Below, piece by piece: positions 17,065 through 25,791 of a DNA stretch of 49,869 bases. A program made the translations under genes and the position numbers. The notes beneath the pieces were generated by a model. That model did no database searches and was not told where the DNA came from. It was given only the letters and a program-made list of their open reading frames with translations. The stretch comes from Tyzzerella sp. (GTDB lineage Bacteria > Bacillota > Clostridia > Lachnospirales > Lachnospiraceae): the NCBI GenBank assembly GCA_017410145.1, contig JAFQRJ010000028.1:1-49869 (forward strand). The letters run 5' to 3'. Position 1 is the stretch's first letter, and each line of letters opens with the position of its first letter.

Positions 17065-17847
17065 TTAATACAATCTCAATTTTCTTGCCACTTGCACACC
17101 ATCCACTCTGATGTAACTATGTGCCACTCCATCAAATCCTGCCTGGAATACATGTCCATCCATTTGTGCGGTAAGGGCATGTGCTGTTTCCATCAACATC
17201 TCCACATCCGCATATACATATCCATCAATCACTAGTTCATTGATTCGTTTCACACGGCGATAGCAAATATGATGCCCTGCTGCATCTGCTTCCAAAAGAA
17301 TGCGACTTTTTACAGCAGTATCAGCCATTCTTAAAATAGGGCTGTGCATCACTTCTTCCCCGTCTATGGAAGGTGCAACCTGTTCCAGTTCAATATCATT
17401 TACCGGCTCCTCCGGCATGTTTTTTAACTGTTTTCCATACTTCACACCCATGATTAAGTAATAAAGTACCCATATATGTATCACTACATCTAGAATTCCT
17501 GATATTTCGCCCATGCCCAGATACATGCCAATCATCGCCAACGTATCTATGATAAACAGCACCAATGCTGCAATCATCCAACCATAATGGTCTTTACTTA
17601 AAATCCAACATAATAGATACAGAATCAAAATAGCTACTGCAATGCATGCACAGAATATGAAAAACATCTGACTTCCTGAAACACTACCTATAATTATTCC
17701 AAAATAAGGAATCGTTGCCGAAAACAGCATCATTGTGTCCGAACCGGTCATATATAAAATAATATTAACAACTGTCAAAATCAGCATCAATAGCAAGTTG
17801 TTCCGTGCTGTTTTATATTTTTGTTGAATCATGTCTTTCGTGCTCAT
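17065..17847 (-). CDS. Uncharacterised membrane protein with cytoplasmic tail
   Basis: A 260-residue protein not recognised as a named family. The first 140 residues hold four hydrophobic segments (LLLMLILTVVNIILYM; a FFIFCACIAVAILILYLLC block; AALVLFIIDTLAMIGMYLG; DVVIHIWVLYYLIMG). The C-terminal 115 residues are soluble, with CYRRVKRINELVIDGYVYADVE and a strand-rich end (VDGVQVARKLRLY). It is a single-gene transcript with its own terminator. Function unknown. Confidence 0.75.
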   Translation of the reverse strand: MSTKDMIQQKYKTARNNLLLMLILTVVNIILYMTGSDTMMLFSATIPYFGIIIGSVSGSQMFFIFCACIAVAILILYLLCWILSKDHYGWMIAALVLFIIDTLAMIGMYLGMGEISGILDVVIHIWVLYYLIMGVKYGKQLKNMPEEPVNDIELEQVAPSIDGEEVMHSPILRMADTAVKSRILLEADAAGHHICYRRVKRINELVIDGYVYADVEMLMETAHALTAQMDGHVFQAGFDGVAHSYIRVDGVQVARKLRLY

Positions 17848-17897
17848 ATCATTTATCCCCCTAAAGTTTTTATGTTAAATCTATTTTATCACAAAAC

Positions 17898-17933
17898 AAA
17901 AAAGAAAGCATCAATTCTTTTGAATCAATGCTT
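17898..17933 (-). terminator. htpG terminator
   Basis: Twelve-pair stem (17933-17922 with 17917-17906, two G-U pairs) around an AAAA loop, followed on the minus strand by TCTTTTTTG. It sits just after the htpG stop codon. Confidence 0.85.
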
Positions 17934-17946
17934 CCCTCTCATATTT

Positions 17947-20034
17947 TTATTTTGCAAGCAACATCATAATCTCGTTGCTTCTCTTAATAAACTCTGTCAT
18001 TTGCTCTGGATTAAGTGGCTTGTTGCTAAGCAGCGCCAAGTCATACAATTGCTTGCAGAACAATGCAGTGTTTTCACCTTCTCCATTATTAAGCACATAT
18101 TGTACCAACGGATGATTTGCATTGAGAACTAAAGTTACGTCATTGCCAAACATACTTGGATCCATACCCATCATGCCGTACATTTTCATCATTTCCTGCA
18201 TACGGCGAGATTCTTCTGAAAGTGTCATCATAGAAGCCACATTTTCATTTTTCAGTTTTTCCACTTTCACATCCAACTTATCGTTTCCTAATGCTTTGCG
18301 GAAAATGTCCGTCAATGTTTCTGTATTTGCCTTGAACGTTTCTTCCTCGTCTGCTGCAACTTCCTGCTTAAAGGTATCTGTCAAATCTGCATCAATGCGC
18401 TCAAACTTCACATTTTCATTGCGTTGCTCTAACTGGGTAATGAATGGTGAGTCAATGTTATGTGTCAAAATGACTGCATCCATTCCCTCGGCCTTAAACA
18501 TGTTGATGTACTGGCTCTGTTGCTGTTCGTCTGTTACATAGTAGATTGTAACTTTTTCTTCTTTCTTCTCGTCAGAGCCTGCTTCCCCAGCACCTGCCTC
18601 GATTGTTTCACCTTCTGCTGTTTCCACTTCCACAGCCTCTTCCGTAGCAGGTTTGTTATTTTCAATACATTCTTTAAGTGTCAAATATTTATGATCAAGA
18701 TTCTTGAATAACATATAATCGCTCATCTTATCACAGAACTTATCATCTTTGAGGCAACCGAATTTGATAAATGGGCTGATGTCATCCCAGTAGCTTTCAT
18801 ATGTCTCTTTATCTGTCTTGCACATTCCGGAAAGCTTGTCTGCCACCTTCTTAGAAATGTATTCAGAAATCTTGTTGACAAATCCGTCATTCTGAAGTGC
18901 ACTACGAGATACATTGAGTGGTAAATCCGGGCAATCAATAACACCCTTTAATACCATCAAGAACTCCGGAATGACTTCTTTGATATTATCTGCAATAAAT
19001 ACTTGGTTGTTATATAATTTAATCTTTCCTTCTACGGAATCATATTCTGTATTGATTTTCGGGAAATACAAAATACCTTTCAAGTTAAAAGGATAATCCA
19101 TGTTCAGATGAATCCAGAACAATGGCTCCTTGTAATCCATAAACACCTTGCGATAAAATGCAATATAGTCATCTTTTTCACATTCGTTTGGATGTTTCGC
19201 CCAAAGTGGTGTTGTGTCATTCAAAGCTACCGGACGCTTGTTTATTTTTATTTTATCCTTCGCTGGTGATACTTCCACCATCTCCTTGGTGCCGTCTTCA
19301 TTTTCTTTTTCTTCCATCTTGGCTTCTTCGTGAATATGTTCTACAACCACGTCGTCCTCTTTGAGTTCGTCTGCCATGATAGTTTCATATTCCTGCTCTG
19401 CATTTTCCTTTGATAAATAAATCGGAACCGGCATAAATGAGCAATATTTTTCAATGACTTCTCTTACGCGGTATTCATTCGCAAATTCCAAACTGTCTTC
19501 ATTGAGGAATAAGGTAATCTCTGTTCCGACTTCTGTCTTGTTACCATCTTCCATGTCGTACTCGGTACCGCCATCGCAAGTCCAATGTACAGGAGTTGCA
19601 CCCTCTTTATAAGAAAGGGTATCGATTTGCACTTCATCTGCTACCATAAATGCAGAATAGAATCCAAGACCAAAATGACCAATCATGTCATCTTCTGTTG
19701 TCTTGTCTTTGTATTTCTCTAAAAATTCTGTAGCACCGGAAAACGCAATCTGTGTAATATATTCCTCTACTTCTTCCGCTGTCATGCCAAGACCGGTATC
19801 GATAAATTTCATAGTCTTTTCTTCCGGATTCACAACCACCTGAATGCTTGGCTTATAATCATCCGGTATCTGATATTCGCCCATCATATCTAATTTTTTC
19901 AGTTTCGTGATTGCATCACAGCCATTTGAAATCAACTCACGTACAAAAATGTCGTGGTCTGAATACATCCATTTTTTAATAATTGGAAAAATATTTTCGC
20001 TATTAATAGAAAGATTTCCGTGTTTTGTTGCCAT
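17947..20034 (-). CDS. htpG: HSP90-family chaperone
   Basis: A 695-residue ATP-dependent chaperone. The N-terminal GHKL ATPase motifs are clear: FVRELISNGCDA, DTGLGMT and GHFGLGFYSAFMV; the middle domain contains YFPKINTEYDS and the catalytic-loop region NVSRSALQND. An acidic, low-complexity insert is present at about residues 475-500 (TAEGETIEAGAGEAG), where many Firmicute HtpGs have a shorter linker. The ATG at 20034 is preferred over 20043: it has GGAG nine bases upstream, whereas GGAG touches the upstream ATG. A perfect CIRCE element lies upstream. Confidence 0.95.
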   Translation of the reverse strand: MATKHGNLSINSENIFPIIKKWMYSDHDIFVRELISNGCDAITKLKKLDMMGEYQIPDDYKPSIQVVVNPEEKTMKFIDTGLGMTAEEVEEYITQIAFSGATEFLEKYKDKTTEDDMIGHFGLGFYSAFMVADEVQIDTLSYKEGATPVHWTCDGGTEYDMEDGNKTEVGTEITLFLNEDSLEFANEYRVREVIEKYCSFMPVPIYLSKENAEQEYETIMADELKEDDVVVEHIHEEAKMEEKENEDGTKEMVEVSPAKDKIKINKRPVALNDTTPLWAKHPNECEKDDYIAFYRKVFMDYKEPLFWIHLNMDYPFNLKGILYFPKINTEYDSVEGKIKLYNNQVFIADNIKEVIPEFLMVLKGVIDCPDLPLNVSRSALQNDGFVNKISEYISKKVADKLSGMCKTDKETYESYWDDISPFIKFGCLKDDKFCDKMSDYMLFKNLDHKYLTLKECIENNKPATEEAVEVETAEGETIEAGAGEAGSDEKKEEKVTIYYVTDEQQQSQYINMFKAEGMDAVILTHNIDSPFITQLEQRNENVKFERIDADLTDTFKQEVAADEEETFKANTETLTDIFRKALGNDKLDVKVEKLKNENVASMMTLSEESRRMQEMMKMYGMMGMDPSMFGNDVTLVLNANHPLVQYVLNNGEGENTALFCKQLYDLALLSNKPLNPEQMTEFIKRSNEIMMLLAK

Positions 20035-20075
20035 ATTAAGCATCTCCTTTTCCGTCTAAAGTTTACCTAAAACAT

Positions 20076-20104
20076 ATATTAATACTCATTAAATCAAATG
20101 TCAA
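20076..20104 (-). promoter_or_regulatory. htpG promoter
   Basis: On the minus strand, perfect TTGACA (20104-20099), 17 bases and TAATAT (20081-20076). The CIRCE element ends 8 bases upstream of the -35 box. Confidence 0.6.
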
Positions 20105-20111
20105 TACGAAA

Positions 20112-20138
20112 TTAGCACTCTCAAGCAAAGAGTGCTAA
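20112..20138. promoter_or_regulatory. CIRCE element (HrcA operator)
   Basis: Perfect inverted repeat TTAGCACTC-N9-GAGTGCTAA, identical to the CIRCE consensus bound by the heat-shock repressor HrcA. It lies between htpG and the divergent acetyltransferase gene, adjacent to the htpG promoter. Confidence 0.93.
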
Positions 20139-20174
20139 TAATTTTATGAAATTTATAAAATTCTAATAAAATTT

Positions 20175-20203
20175 TTTACATATTACAGTTTCCATGATAC
20201 AAT
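20175..20203 (+). promoter_or_regulatory. Promoter of the GNAT gene
   Basis: TTTACA (20175-20180), a 17-base spacer and TACAAT (20198-20203); the start codon at 20253 follows a leader of about 43 bases. Confidence 0.65.
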
Positions 20204-20252
20204 GCAAATATTAAAGTATGATTATCTTTTAAGTAAAAGGAGCATTTACAAT

Positions 20253-20753
20253 ATGGAGAATCTAAGAATTATGCCTGTTACAAATATGGAGCTTGTCTAT
20301 TCGGTGTATGCAGTTGCAGATGCAATCTGGCATCAACATTACACACCGATTCTTGGTGAAGAACAGGTTGACTATATGGTAGAGAAATTTTTATCACCGG
20401 AGGCATTGGTTGAACAAATCAACTCTGGCTACGAATATTTTCTTTTTTCCTATGATTACACATTTGCTGGATTTGCCGGCATTCATGAAGAAGATGGTAA
20501 ATTATTCTTGAGCAAGCTATATGTAGATGAAGAATTTCGTGGAAAAGGAATTGCATCTCACATGTTCCAGAAATTCATTGAAATTTGTAAAATGAGAAAC
20601 TTGAAGGGGATTTGGCTGACTTGCAATCGCCACAACACAAACACCCTGGCGGTGTACGAGCATCTTGGCTTTTTGAAAGTACGGGAAGAAGTAACTGATA
20701 TCGGAAATGGCTTTGTGATGGATGATTACATATTAGAATATGAAATAAAATAG
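20253..20753 (+). CDS. GNAT-family N-acetyltransferase
   Basis: A 166-residue acetyl-CoA-dependent acetyltransferase. Strand/loop motif A is seen as LYVDEEFRGKGIASHMFQ (acetyl-CoA pyrophosphate loop RGKGIA), followed by WLTCNRHNTNTLAVYEHLGF, the conserved C-terminal GNAT segment. Substrate is unknown; the small size suggests a free amine or an N-terminus. The ATG at 20253 has AAAAGGAG about 10 bases upstream; an earlier in-frame ATG at 20202 falls inside the promoter and is not used. It shares its upstream region, including the CIRCE element, with htpG. Confidence 0.9.
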   Translation: MENLRIMPVTNMELVYSVYAVADAIWHQHYTPILGEEQVDYMVEKFLSPEALVEQINSGYEYFLFSYDYTFAGFAGIHEEDGKLFLSKLYVDEEFRGKGIASHMFQKFIEICKMRNLKGIWLTCNRHNTNTLAVYEHLGFLKVREEVTDIGNGFVMDDYILEYEIK

Positions 20754-20764
20754 ATAAACTTTTA

Positions 20765-20787
20765 CGGGGAGTATGAACTACTCCCCG
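20765..20787 (+). terminator. Hairpin after the GNAT gene
   Basis: Nine-pair stem CGGGGAGTA / TACTCCCCG with a 5-base loop, then CTATTTATT. The T run is interrupted, so efficiency is uncertain. The stop codon of the minus-strand HAD gene lies within the stem. Confidence 0.6.
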
Positions 20788-21476
20788 CTATTTATTGCTA
20801 CAATATCTAACACCTGACTCAAATCGCTGATTTCATAATCGATGTGTAGCCCTAGGTCATTTGTTTTTCCCAATGGATTAAACCAGCAAGTAACGATACC
20901 TGCATTATTTCCACCTTGTATATCACTGGTAAGGGAATCTCCTACAATGAGAATCTCTGATTTGTCATATTCACCGATTGCTTTAAACACCTGATCAAAG
21001 AATCCAATTGCCGGCTTTTCTATCCCTATCTCATCTGATATGAACACTCCATCGAACAAATCAATGAGTCCAGAATTTCGAAGTTTCCTATCCTGTGCTA
21101 CCTTTGTTCCATTGGTAACTGCATATTGTGGAACTTTGCCCTTACACATTTTTACTGTCTCTAAGCCATTCCTATTGAAACAAATGGTATCCCCCAAGCG
21201 AACCTGGTACTCAGCGTTAACCTGTGGTGCAACAGATGTATCCAGACCATATTTCTCAAGCAGGTCATAAAAACGTGCTACCAAAGCGTCTTTTTTACTG
21301 ATATCGCCTCTCTCCAAACGTTTCCAGTACTCTCTATTAATCGTTTGATATGTTGTAAGCATTTCATTCGTGCACTCGCCCAACTCAAAAGACGAAAAAC
21401 ATTGTCGAATTGCAGCCTTTTCCGCTGCTTCAAAATCCAAAAGTGTACCATCTATATCCCATAAAATAACTTTCAT
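20778..21476 (-). CDS. HAD-family phosphatase, YjjG-type pyrimidine nucleotidase
   Basis: A 232-residue haloacid-dehalogenase hydrolase. HAD motif I is WDIDGTLLDF at the N-terminus (nucleophile and acid aspartates), motif II is in YAVTNGT, motif III lysine in GIEKPAIGFFDQ, and motif IV GDSLTSDIQGG. The helical cap (residues 20-90, YWKRLERGDISKKDAL) and overall length match the YjjG nucleotidases, which dephosphorylate non-canonical pyrimidine nucleotides. Phosphoglycolate-type phosphatases are the main alternative. GAGG lies before the ATG at 21476. A terminator for the tRNA operon separates it from the upstream tRNA genes. Confidence 0.85.
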   Translation of the reverse strand: MKVILWDIDGTLLDFEAAEKAAIRQCFSSFELGECTNEMLTTYQTINREYWKRLERGDISKKDALVARFYDLLEKYGLDTSVAPQVNAEYQVRLGDTICFNRNGLETVKMCKGKVPQYAVTNGTKVAQDRKLRNSGLIDLFDGVFISDEIGIEKPAIGFFDQVFKAIGEYDKSEILIVGDSLTSDIQGGNNAGIVTCWFNPLGKTNDLGLHIDYEISDLSQVLDIVAINSGE

Positions 21477-21553
21477 TTTGACATTCCTCTCAGCCTTAAA
21501 TTAAATTTTGTAATAGGAAACACTGAAGTAACCCTATTTTGACACTTAGGTGA

Positions 21554-21601
21554 TAAAAAAAGAAAGTGCCGAAACCCTTGTAAAATCAAGAACCTTAGCA
21601 C
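21554..21601 (-). terminator. Terminator of the tRNA-Gln/tRNA-Pro operon
   Basis: Fifteen-position stem (21601-21587 with 21580-21566, one mismatch and several G-U pairs), then TTTCTTTTTTT on the minus strand, directly after tRNA-Pro. Confidence 0.75.
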
Positions 21602-21607
21602 CTTCAA

Positions 21608-21681
<74 letters not shown>

Positions 21682-21701
21682 TCATCTTTTAGATAAAAAA
21701 A

Positions 21702-21772
21702 CTACGGAAAAGGGATTCGAACCCCTACTAACAGAGTCAGAGTCTGCTGTGCTACCATTACACCATTCCGCA
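21702..21772 (-). tRNA. tRNA-Gln (anticodon CTG)
   Basis: 71 bases without CCA. Acceptor TGCGGAA pairs with TTCCGTA (discriminator G, as expected for glutamine). Anticodon stem GCAGA/TCTGT with loop CTCTGAC gives anticodon CTG, which reads CAG codons. It is transcribed first, 20 bases before tRNA-Pro. Confidence 0.95.
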
Positions 21773-21795
21773 TTAATATTTATCGAACAAAATAC

Positions 21796-21823
21796 ATTAT
21801 ATCATTTTTTTTTGAAAAATCAA
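21796..21823 (-). promoter_or_regulatory. Promoter of the tRNA pair
   Basis: On the minus strand, TTGATT (21823-21818), 16 bases, then extended -10 TGATATAAT with a perfect TATAAT (21801-21796). The start point would be about 17 bases before tRNA-Gln. Confidence 0.7.
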
Positions 21824-22016
21824 CCATTTTCTCACAAAAAATCATTACACTATAAACTACGATTTTATTAACCCTAACTTATTAATATTTTTTAAAAATA
21901 AGTATTACTAATCTTAAAAAAAATATTGTAAAACAACATATTTTGTGATAAAAAAATTATGTGAGATGTTTTTAGTCTCCTTACTAATTGATTCAGAAAG
22001 AGAGAGGAAATCGAAA
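21824..22016. other. AT-rich gap upstream of purC
   Basis: About 190 bases, strongly AT-rich, with no reading frame I can support. A weak plus-strand promoter-like pair (TTGTAA and TAAAAA, 17 apart, TGn extension) lies near 21926-21954. No purine riboswitch or clear PurR box was found. Confidence 0.4.
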
Positions 22017-22700
22017 ATGGAAAAAATTTATACAGGTAAAACAAAAGATGTGTACAAACTTGACAATGGAAATGTAATGTTAAAATTCAAAGACGACTGT
22101 ACCGGAAAAGACGGCGTATTTGATCCAGGCGAAAACTCTGTTGGTTTAACAATTGAAGGAATTGGTAAAGCAAACCTAGAAACATCTATCCACTACTTCG
22201 AATTATTAAAAGAAGCTGGAATTAAAACACACTATGTAAGTGCTAACTTAGATGACGCTACTATGGAAGTGCTTCCAGCAACAGTATTTGGACATGGTCT
22301 TGAAGTAATTTGCCGTTTGGTAGCTACAGGAAGCTTCATCCGCAGATATGGTGAATATATTGAAAACGGTACTGTTTTAGAAGGTGGCTATGTTGAATGT
22401 ACATTCAAAAATGATGAATTAGGTGATCCACTTGTAACAGGTGAAGGCCTTGCAGCATTAGGAATTATGACACCAGCTATGTTCGAAAGCATGAAGGAAC
22501 AAACATTAGCAATTACTAAAATCGTTGCTGATGATTTGAAATCACTTGGTCTTGACCTTTGGGATATTAAATTTGAATTTGGTTACAACAACGACGAAGT
22601 TATCTTGATCGACGAAATTGCTTCTGGTAACATGCGTGTTTACAAAGACGGACAAATCGTTGACCCAGTTGAATTGACAAAGATTATCAACAACAGATAA
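22017..22700 (+). CDS. purC: Phosphoribosylaminoimidazole-succinocarboxamide (SAICAR) synthase
   Basis: A 227-residue enzyme of purine synthesis that joins CAIR and aspartate using ATP. It begins [14 protein letters not shown], the usual PurC opening; ATP/Mg and substrate segments include [16 protein letters not shown] and [19 protein letters not shown], and it ends with GNMRVYKDG. It is slightly shorter than the common 235-240 residues but complete at both ends. The ATG at 22017 has GAGAGAGG upstream; the reading frame extends further upstream without a plausible ribosome site. It stands alone, with a terminator downstream, rather than in a pur operon. Confidence 0.94.
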   Translation: MEKIYTGKTKDVYKLDNGNVMLKFKDDCTGKDGVFDPGENSVGLTIEGIGKANLETSIHYFELLKEAGIKTHYVSANLDDATMEVLPATVFGHGLEVICRLVATGSFIRRYGEYIENGTVLEGGYVECTFKNDELGDPLVTGEGLAALGIMTPAMFESMKEQTLAITKIVADDLKSLGLDLWDIKFEFGYNNDEVILIDEIASGNMRVYKDGQIVDPVELTKIINNR

Positions 22701-22718
22701 TGAAAGAAGCAAAATTTA

Positions 22719-22752
22719 TGGCACTGAATTTTAACATTCAGTGCCACTTTTG
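22719..22752 (+). terminator. purC terminator
   Basis: Ten-pair stem TGGCACTGAA / TTCAGTGCCA with an 8-base loop, followed by CTTTTGTTG, 18 bases after the stop codon. Confidence 0.85.
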
Positions 22753-22798
22753 TTGTCCCTTATTCTAATGTCGAAATCTGTACTTTGCCTAGTTGTAT

Positions 22799-23632
22799 CT
22801 AGATTTCAATTTCTCCTTCAAAGGAAACTTCTGCAGGGCCGGTCATATAAACCTTATTCGCTTCTCTATCCCACTCAATCTGCAAATCGCCGCCAAGTAA
22901 TTTCACAGTCACTTTATCTTCAGTCAATCCATTTAAGATACTTGCCACTGCTACTGCACAGGCGCCGGTACCACATGCGAGCGTTTCGCCCGAGCCACGC
23001 TCCCACACACGCATTTCAACTGTGTTTCTATCGATTACCCTTGCAAACTCTGTATTGATACGTTTTGGAAAGCGTTCATGGTTTTCGAACTTTGGTCCAA
23101 TTTTTTCAATTTCCAACCCTTGCACATCATCAAGGTAAACAACCGTATGTGGATTTCCCATAGATACACCAGTCATGCGATACTCTTTTCCGTCCACAAC
23201 GATTGGGGCATCAATAACTGAATCACCCTCTGCCACAATCGGGATATTGGACGGAACGAGTTCCGGACTTCCCATATCCACTTTTACAAGCTTTACCTTC
23301 CCATTTTCCACTGTGAAGTCCAGATACTTGATTCCACCTAAGGTCTCCACAGAAATACTTGTCTTGTCGGTCAAACCGTAATCATACACGTATTTCCCAA
23401 CACAGCGAATCCCATTCCCGCACATTTCTCCACGAGAACCGTCTGCGTTATACATTTCCATCTCAAAATCAGCTACTTTGGATGGGTTAATCATAATCAG
23501 CCCGTCAGAACCAACCCCGAAGTTTCGGTTACTTACCTTGATTGCAACTTCACTTGGATTTTGTATTTTTTCTTGGAAACAGTTTACATACACGTAATCA
23601 TTTCCAAGCCCTTGCATCTTTGTAAATTTCAT
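22799..23632 (-). CDS. dapF: Diaminopimelate epimerase
   Basis: A 277-residue PLP-independent racemase that converts LL- to meso-diaminopimelate for lysine and peptidoglycan. Both catalytic cysteines are present: EMCGNGIRC (about residue 74) and ACGTGACA (about residue 220). The fold repeats are seen in [12 protein letters not shown] at the start and GMPHTV-like [10 protein letters not shown] in the middle. Length is normal. The ATG at 23632 has GGGAGGA upstream and follows the alcohol dehydrogenase gene by 12 bases, so the two are probably co-transcribed although functionally unrelated. Confidence 0.95.
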   Translation of the reverse strand: MKFTKMQGLGNDYVYVNCFQEKIQNPSEVAIKVSNRNFGVGSDGLIMINPSKVADFEMEMYNADGSRGEMCGNGIRCVGKYVYDYGLTDKTSISVETLGGIKYLDFTVENGKVKLVKVDMGSPELVPSNIPIVAEGDSVIDAPIVVDGKEYRMTGVSMGNPHTVVYLDDVQGLEIEKIGPKFENHERFPKRINTEFARVIDRNTVEMRVWERGSGETLACGTGACAVAVASILNGLTEDKVTVKLLGGDLQIEWDREANKVYMTGPAEVSFEGEIEI

Positions 23633-23644
23633 CTTTGCTCCTCC

Positions 23645-24808
23645 CTAAAAACATTCTTTCAGAACTGCAAGAATATCTTCATGTGTCATTTTCTTATATC
23701 CGCCGCCTTCTTCCACCGAATAGGCGATTTTCTCAAGCATATCCTCTGTTGCGCCAAGTTCACGAAGTGTAGATGGAATTCCTATTTCTTTTGAAAAGTT
23801 CTCAAGTGCTGCGATGCCTTCTAACGCAATCTCATCGTCCGATTTGCCTTCCCCATTTACATCCCAAACATTTTTTGCAAAACGAACAAACTGGTGAAGT
23901 CCGTATTTGTAAATGTGTCTGTAATATGGCATAGATATAACCGAAAGGCCAAGCCCATGAGGACAGTCTGTATATGCTCCTAGTTGATGTTCAATTCCAT
24001 GAACCTCCCAGTCCTGCGTTTTGGATAGACCGGTAATTCGGTTAAGGGCAACTGTTGCACACCACATAATATTGCTTCTCGCCTCATAATCCTCCGGATT
24101 TTGAATCGCAATCCGCGCACTATTAATTAGGGACTTCATCACAGCTTCAATCAGGTAATCCGTTGTATTATCATCATCACCTGAGAAATATTGTTCGCAA
24201 AGATGAGACATGATATCAAAAATCCCACTGACCATTTGAATCTTCGGAACGGAATACGTATATTCTGGATTCAGAATCGAGAATTTAGGATTTACTTCTG
24301 GCGGAAAGACTCTGCCTTCTTTAATTGTAACATCTTCGTTTGTAATAACAGAACCACCGTTCATTTCCGAACCAGTCCCTACCATCGTAAGAATAGAAGC
24401 AACTGGCACAATCTCGCTGTCTAATGGCTGAAATTCTATCCAATATTTCTGCCACGGGTCTCCTTCTGTATATGCCGAAACAGAGATTGCTTTTGCACAG
24501 TCAACAACGGAGCCACCCCCAACAGCCAAAATAAGGTCTACCTTATTTTCACGGACAAGCCTTGCACCTTCAAGAACCTGTGAGTAAGATGGATTCGGCT
24601 TGATGCCTCCAAGCTCTGTAACCTTTTTCCCACATGCATTTAGTATCTTTATCACTTCATCGTAAAGTCCTATCTTTTTAATCGCATTTTTTCCATAGAG
24701 CAAAAGCACGCTATCACCGAAATTTGCTAATTCCTCCGGCAAATGCTCCATCGCCTTTTTTCCAAAATGAATTCTGGTTGGATTATAAAAAGTAAAATCG
24801 TATTTCAT
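23645..24808 (-). CDS. Iron-containing alcohol dehydrogenase (butanol dehydrogenase type)
   Basis: A 387-residue NAD(P)H-dependent, iron-dependent alcohol dehydrogenase of the group that includes clostridial BdhA/B and E. coli YqhD. The nucleotide-binding GGGSVVDCAK is near residue 95; the metal ligands are the Asp/His of GIFDIMSHLCE and the histidines of HGIEHQLGAYTDCPHGLG. It probably reduces aldehydes during fermentation. The start is placed at 24808: AGGAGG lies 8 bases upstream, whereas it is only 2 bases from the ATG at 24814. It is the first gene of a pair with dapF. Confidence 0.92.
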   Translation of the reverse strand: MKYDFTFYNPTRIHFGKKAMEHLPEELANFGDSVLLLYGKNAIKKIGLYDEVIKILNACGKKVTELGGIKPNPSYSQVLEGARLVRENKVDLILAVGGGSVVDCAKAISVSAYTEGDPWQKYWIEFQPLDSEIVPVASILTMVGTGSEMNGGSVITNEDVTIKEGRVFPPEVNPKFSILNPEYTYSVPKIQMVSGIFDIMSHLCEQYFSGDDDNTTDYLIEAVMKSLINSARIAIQNPEDYEARSNIMWCATVALNRITGLSKTQDWEVHGIEHQLGAYTDCPHGLGLSVISMPYYRHIYKYGLHQFVRFAKNVWDVNGEGKSDDEIALEGIAALENFSKEIGIPSTLRELGATEDMLEKIAYSVEEGGGYKKMTHEDILAVLKECF

Positions 24809-24833
24809 GTTCATGTCCTCCTAATTACTTTCT

Positions 24834-24863
24834 ATTTTAATCCTATACACGGCCTCTTGTCAC
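24834..24863 (-). promoter_or_regulatory. Candidate promoter of the alcohol dehydrogenase-dapF pair
   Basis: On the minus strand, GTGACA (24863-24858), an 18-base spacer and TAAAAT (24839-24834), 25 bases before the start codon. Confidence 0.45.
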
Positions 24864-24886
24864 GCTAAAATTAAAAATTTATAGTA

Positions 24887-25645
24887 CTAATCCTGTATCT
24901 GCCTTCCTGTCACATCCAAATGATAATTGTCTTTATATATTAACTCCGAAATCGGAACAATCTCATACCCCTTTGCTTTCAATCCTTCAATCACCTTTGG
25001 AAGTGCCTCAGCCGTGTATTTTGCTCCGTTGTGCATAAGTATAATAGAACCATTACGTAAATTCTTATGTTCAGTGACCGTTTTAATAATCTCATCCACT
25101 CCGTAGTCCTTCCAATCTAAGCTGTCAACATCCCATTGTATGGTAAAATATCCGCATGAGGTTGCATTTTTAATCACCTCATTATCATAATCTCCGTAAG
25201 GCGGGCGGAACAAGTGCATTTCTACACCGGTCAGTTTTTTTACTTTTTCATGTACTTTAAGAAGTTCCGACTGACATTCATCATCCCCCAATTGACTCAT
25301 ATTTTTGTGATTCTCACTATGATTTCCGAGATCATGCCCTGCCTCTTTGATTTTCTTTACGTCATCCGGAAAGTCTTCTACCCAGCCGCCTGTCATAAAG
25401 AAGGTGACATGGATGTTATGTTCTTTCAAAATGTCGAGAATTTGTTGCGTATCTTCGTTCCCCCATGCCGCATCAAACGATAGCGCCACTTTCTTCTCCT
25501 CTGTTTCTACAGAATAAATAGGGAGTTCCTTGCCGTTTACAGTGTTTGACACCGAAACAGTCTTTGAAACTCCCACTCCTGCAGCCAGGATTAACACTCC
25601 ACATACTGCCCACATTTTTAATTTTTGTTTTAGCTTTTCCGTCAT
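24887..25645 (-). CDS. Exported polysaccharide deacetylase, PdaB-like (CE4)
   Basis: A 252-residue protein with an N-terminal membrane/signal segment (WAVCGVLILAAGVGV) and a CE4 deacetylase domain. Motif 1 is SFDAAWGN instead of the usual TFDDG, motif 2 is HSENH, motif 3 is RPPYGDYD, motif 4 WDVDSLDW, and motif 5 ILMHNG. This pattern matches the PdaB/YlxY-like group in Firmicutes, which acts on peptidoglycan and is often linked to sporulation. The second motif 1 aspartate is replaced by alanine, as in other members of that group. GGAG lies 8 bases before the ATG. Confidence 0.88.
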   Translation of the reverse strand: MTEKLKQKLKMWAVCGVLILAAGVGVSKTVSVSNTVNGKELPIYSVETEEKKVALSFDAAWGNEDTQQILDILKEHNIHVTFFMTGGWVEDFPDDVKKIKEAGHDLGNHSENHKNMSQLGDDECQSELLKVHEKVKKLTGVEMHLFRPPYGDYDNEVIKNATSCGYFTIQWDVDSLDWKDYGVDEIIKTVTEHKNLRNGSIILMHNGAKYTAEALPKVIEGLKAKGYEIVPISELIYKDNYHLDVTGRQIQD

Positions 25646-25791
25646 ACGAATACTCCAAAATTGGTTTCGTATAAGTATATGACAGAGACTTTCTAGTTAA
25701 CACAAAATAAATCCCTTCTTATATGCTCTTGCGCTTAAGTTACTTCAAAACAGAAAAAAGGCGTGCTCAGCGTCTTGACAAACTCCACCAC

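Noticed and set aside
20202-20252. N-terminal extension of the GNAT protein starting at ATG 20202
   Set aside because: This ATG overlaps the promoter -10 box and has no ribosome site; the ATG at 20253 has AAAAGGAG.
21824-22016. Possible purine riboswitch before purC
   Set aside because: None of the conserved purine-riboswitch core segments or paired stems were seen in this AT-rich gap.
25750-25791. T-run (TTTTTT on the minus strand) after the TRIC-family gene, resembling a terminator
   Set aside because: No stable stem could be built directly before the T run.
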